The translations under genes and the position numbers were made by a program. DNA of 64,000 nucleotides. Origin: Polyangiaceae bacterium (lineage in GTDB: Bacteria; Myxococcota_A; Polyangia; Polyangiales; Polyangiaceae). The stretch lies in assembly GCA_025936045.1 (NCBI GenBank), contig JAICUB010000019.1:1-64000 (forward strand), in the 5' to 3' direction. Under the pieces are notes generated by a model. That model worked only from the letters and a program-made list of their open reading frames with translations. It did no database searches and had not been told where the DNA came from. Positions 62,070-64,000 of the stretch are shown here, one piece after another (position 1 is the stretch's first letter; the number at the start of each line of letters is the position of its first letter).

Positions 62070-62245
62070 GGGCGTCTCTAAGCGTGCTCCGGCAACTGGA
62101 ACGCAGCGCGCTTCCTCGCAGTGACAGTACCCCGTCGGACACCGAGCAGGCTCGTCCGAGCCCCTAGGCGTTTCAACCACCAGTCATATAGGCAGATCGG
62201 CCTATCGAGCTGAAGGCGCCCCTTCTGCATTCGGTGCGCCCATCG

Positions 62246-64000
62246 TCATGGCGCGCCGTAAAATCCGCTACCGCTTTTGGCCAGACGCTCGAGCAGCGGC
62301 GACGGCACCCAGCTCGTGGGCTCGACGCGCTCCTGAAAATCGAGGATGGCAGTGTGAATGCGCGAGAGTCCCACCTCGTCCGCGTAGAACATGGGACCAC
62401 CGCGATGCGCGGGAAAGCCGTACCCGTGAATCCAAACCATATCGATATCGAGCGGACGCGCGGCCACGCCTTCCTCCAAGATGCGTGCGCCCTCGTTGAT
62501 GAGAGCGAACAGGCAGCGCTCGAGGATCGCTTCGTCGCCGATTGTTCGCCGGACGACGCCGCGAGCCTTCGAGGCTTCGAGCGCGAGTTCAGCCTGCTCG
62601 CGCTCCGACAGCCGCTCACCGTTCGGGTTGGCGTCCGAGCCGATCACGTCGAGGCCGTCTCGAGCCGCAGCGGCGAACGGCCCGAGCGGAAACCCGAACT
62701 CGTAGAACGCGCGGTCGACCTGCGCGGGCAGTGCGCCCTCCTCGAGGAGGCAAAGGGCTTCACGGAGCTGTCGTGAACGCATCCGACTGCCGATGAAGCC
62801 GGGACGAGCGACCACCGACACCGCCACCTTGCGGAACGACCTCGCGACGGCGAGCGCGCTCGCACAAACGTCCGGAGCGGTACGGCGCGCGCGCGCGATT
62901 TCGACCAGGCGAACCGCTGGCGTGGGGCTCGGGAAATGGATGCCCAGCACGTCCTCCGGCCGCCGCGTCCCTCCGGCAATTGCGTCGATGTCGAGAGACG
63001 TGGTCGTGGTGGCGAGGATGGCACCCGGTTTGCAAATCGCGTCGAGCCTTCCGAACACGTCGCGCTTGAGCTCCAAGTCCTCGAACACCGCCTCGACGAC
63101 GAGATCGGCCGTCTCGAGCTCGTCGTCGTCGAGCGCAGGGCGTAAGCAGCCGAGCCGCGCTTCCATTTCGGGGGCGTCGAGCTGACCCGTCTCGAGAGCG
63201 TTCGCATAGTGCCGGCGCACGACGGCGAGTCCGCGCTCGAGGTCGTCGCGCGAAGTGTCGATGAGACTCACCGGAATGTGCGCGTCCGCAAAACAGATCG
63301 CGACGGCGCTGCCGATGCTACCGACGCCGACGACCGCAGCGCTTTTGACGGGTCGCGCCGGCGTATCGAGCGGCAGACCGGGGACCTTGGCCACTTCACG
63401 TTCGGCAAAGAAGGCGTGCCTGAGTGCCTTCGCCTGCGGGGAGCGCATGAGCTCGGCGAAGAGCTCGCGTTCCACCTTCAATCCCTCGGCGAACGGCAGC
63501 TCGACGGCCGCGCGAACCGCTCGAACGCAGTGGAACGGCGCCAGCTGGCCGCGACAGCGCTCCGTGATGCCGGCCACGAATTCTTCGAACAGGGTCGGTT
63601 CTTCGAGCGTGACCGTACGCGCACTCACCCGGGTTGGTGGACGTCCCTGGTCGATGAGGCGCTCTGCAAAAGCGACCGCCCCGGCCTTCAAGTCTCCCTC
63701 GATGATCGCGTCGATGAGTCCGAGCTCGCGAGCACGGGCGGCGTTCACGGGCGCGCCGCCGATGATCAGCTCGAGGGCCGCGCGGGCGCCGATGAGGCGC
63801 GGTAACCGCTGAGTCCCGCCCGCGCCCGGCAGGATCCCGAGCGACACCTCCGGAAAGCCGAGCTTCGCGGTCGCCGCGGCCAGGCGAACATGGCACGCGA
63901 GCGCGAGCTCGAGGCCTCCGCCGAGGGCGGTGCCGTGGATCGCGGCGATCACTGGCTTCGTCGCCCGCTCGACGAATTCGACGACTTCGGGCACGTCGGG
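62246..64000 (-). CDS. Fatty-acid oxidation complex alpha-like protein, N-terminus missing
   Basis: At least 584 residues, open at the window end. The remaining N-terminal part is an enoyl-CoA hydratase/isomerase: A-A-I-H-G-T-A-L-G-G-G-L-E-L-A-L and G-I-L-P-G-A-G-G-T-Q-R-L-P-R. Then 3-hydroxyacyl-CoA dehydrogenase: V-G-V-G-S-I-G-S-A-V for NAD, with H-F-P-S-P and a C-terminal tandem dehydrogenase domain. It is the FadJ/FadB/MFP type used in beta-oxidation. The apparent GTG at 63994 is an internal Val. No thiolase gene is seen in the window. Confidence 0.88.
   Translation of the reverse strand, partial: PDVPEVVEFVERATKPVIAAIHGTALGGGLELALACHVRLAAATAKLGFPEVSLGILPGAGGTQRLPRLIGARAALELIIGGAPVNAARARELGLIDAIIEGDLKAGAVAFAERLIDQGRPPTRVSARTVTLEEPTLFEEFVAGITERCRGQLAPFHCVRAVRAAVELPFAEGLKVERELFAELMRSPQAKALRHAFFAEREVAKVPGLPLDTPARPVKSAAVVGVGSIGSAVAICFADAHIPVSLIDTSRDDLERGLAVVRRHYANALETGQLDAPEMEARLGCLRPALDDDELETADLVVEAVFEDLELKRDVFGRLDAICKPGAILATTTTSLDIDAIAGGTRRPEDVLGIHFPSPTPAVRLVEIARARRTAPDVCASALAVARSFRKVAVSVVARPGFIGSRMRSRQLREALCLLEEGALPAQVDRAFYEFGFPLGPFAAAARDGLDVIGSDANPNGERLSEREQAELALEASKARGVVRRTIGDEAILERCLFALINEGARILEEGVAARPLDIDMVWIHGYGFPAHRGGPMFYADEVGLSRIHTAILDFQERVEPTSWVPSPLLERLAKSGSGFYGAP

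Overview
The window looks like chromosomal DNA of a high-GC (about two thirds G+C) Myxococcota, most likely of the Polyangia type. The reasons are Gly/Ser-rich lipoproteins with long GGxGG linkers, an NtrC-type sigma54 activator, several hybrid histidine kinases, a fused ccoNO gene, and the general gene style. This assignment is inferred from family style, not from a marker-gene comparison.

Layout. 1-8 kb: envelope and housekeeping genes (beta-propeller fragment, secreted FG-GAP protein, Ig-domain lipoprotein, CDF metal exporter, guaB, Pro-rich outer-membrane protein). 8-11.3 kb: two tRNA-Ser genes followed by a gene-poor, repeat-bearing accessory patch with a BrnT/BrnA toxin-antitoxin pair, a degenerate receiver protein and a methyltransferase without a normal start codon. 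11.3-58.4 kb: a long block for low-oxygen and nitrogen-oxide respiration. It holds four universal stress proteins, a dihydroorotate dehydrogenase-like protein, a CoA-transferase/GNAT fusion, P-type ATPases, glycogen phosphorylase, two related FAD monooxygenases, a NarI-like/molybdopterin/4xFe-S/Rieske/DUF6755 redox operon, a TehA-like carrier, a DUF3079-DUF59 fusion, NnrS and an NnrS-like protein, an alcohol dehydrogenase, sensor kinases, the complete ccoNO-Q-P-G-H-I-S cytochrome cbb3 cluster, a CBS protein, an NtrC-family regulator, mgtA, and nirK-nirV-sco. 58.9-64 kb: a GH51 arabinofuranosidase, a CE1 esterase and a truncated fadJ-like gene.

Main discovery. The 11-58 kb block appears to be one sigma54 regulon. 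At least fourteen transcription units carry a -24/-12 element (GG-N10-GC, usually GG-N8-TTGC) just before the start codon. Upstream of most of them lies a 13-bp palindrome, CGCA-N5-TGCG, typically as two copies 30 bp apart centre to centre, with the nearer copy about 57-73 bp from the -24 element. In four divergent gene pairs one pair of boxes can serve both directions. Three more copies precede the NtrC-family activator gene at 47021, which suggests that this protein is the box-binding activator and controls itself. Pathways usually run by FNR/Anr/Dnr-type regulators (cbb3 oxidase, NirK, NnrS, Usp, alcohol dehydrogenase) would here be wired to sigma54 and an orphan response regulator. Several of these promoters put the start codon only 14-16 nt after the -12 element, so the transcripts may be almost leaderless.

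How the parts fit. The molybdenum operon probably reduces nitrate (or another oxyanion), NirK reduces nitrite to NO, NnrS-type proteins cope with NO, and cbb3 oxidase respires scarce oxygen. GlgP mobilises glycogen, the CoA-transferase, alcohol dehydrogenase and PyrD-like enzyme handle carbon and redox balance, and Usp, CBS and ATPase proteins maintain a low-energy cell.
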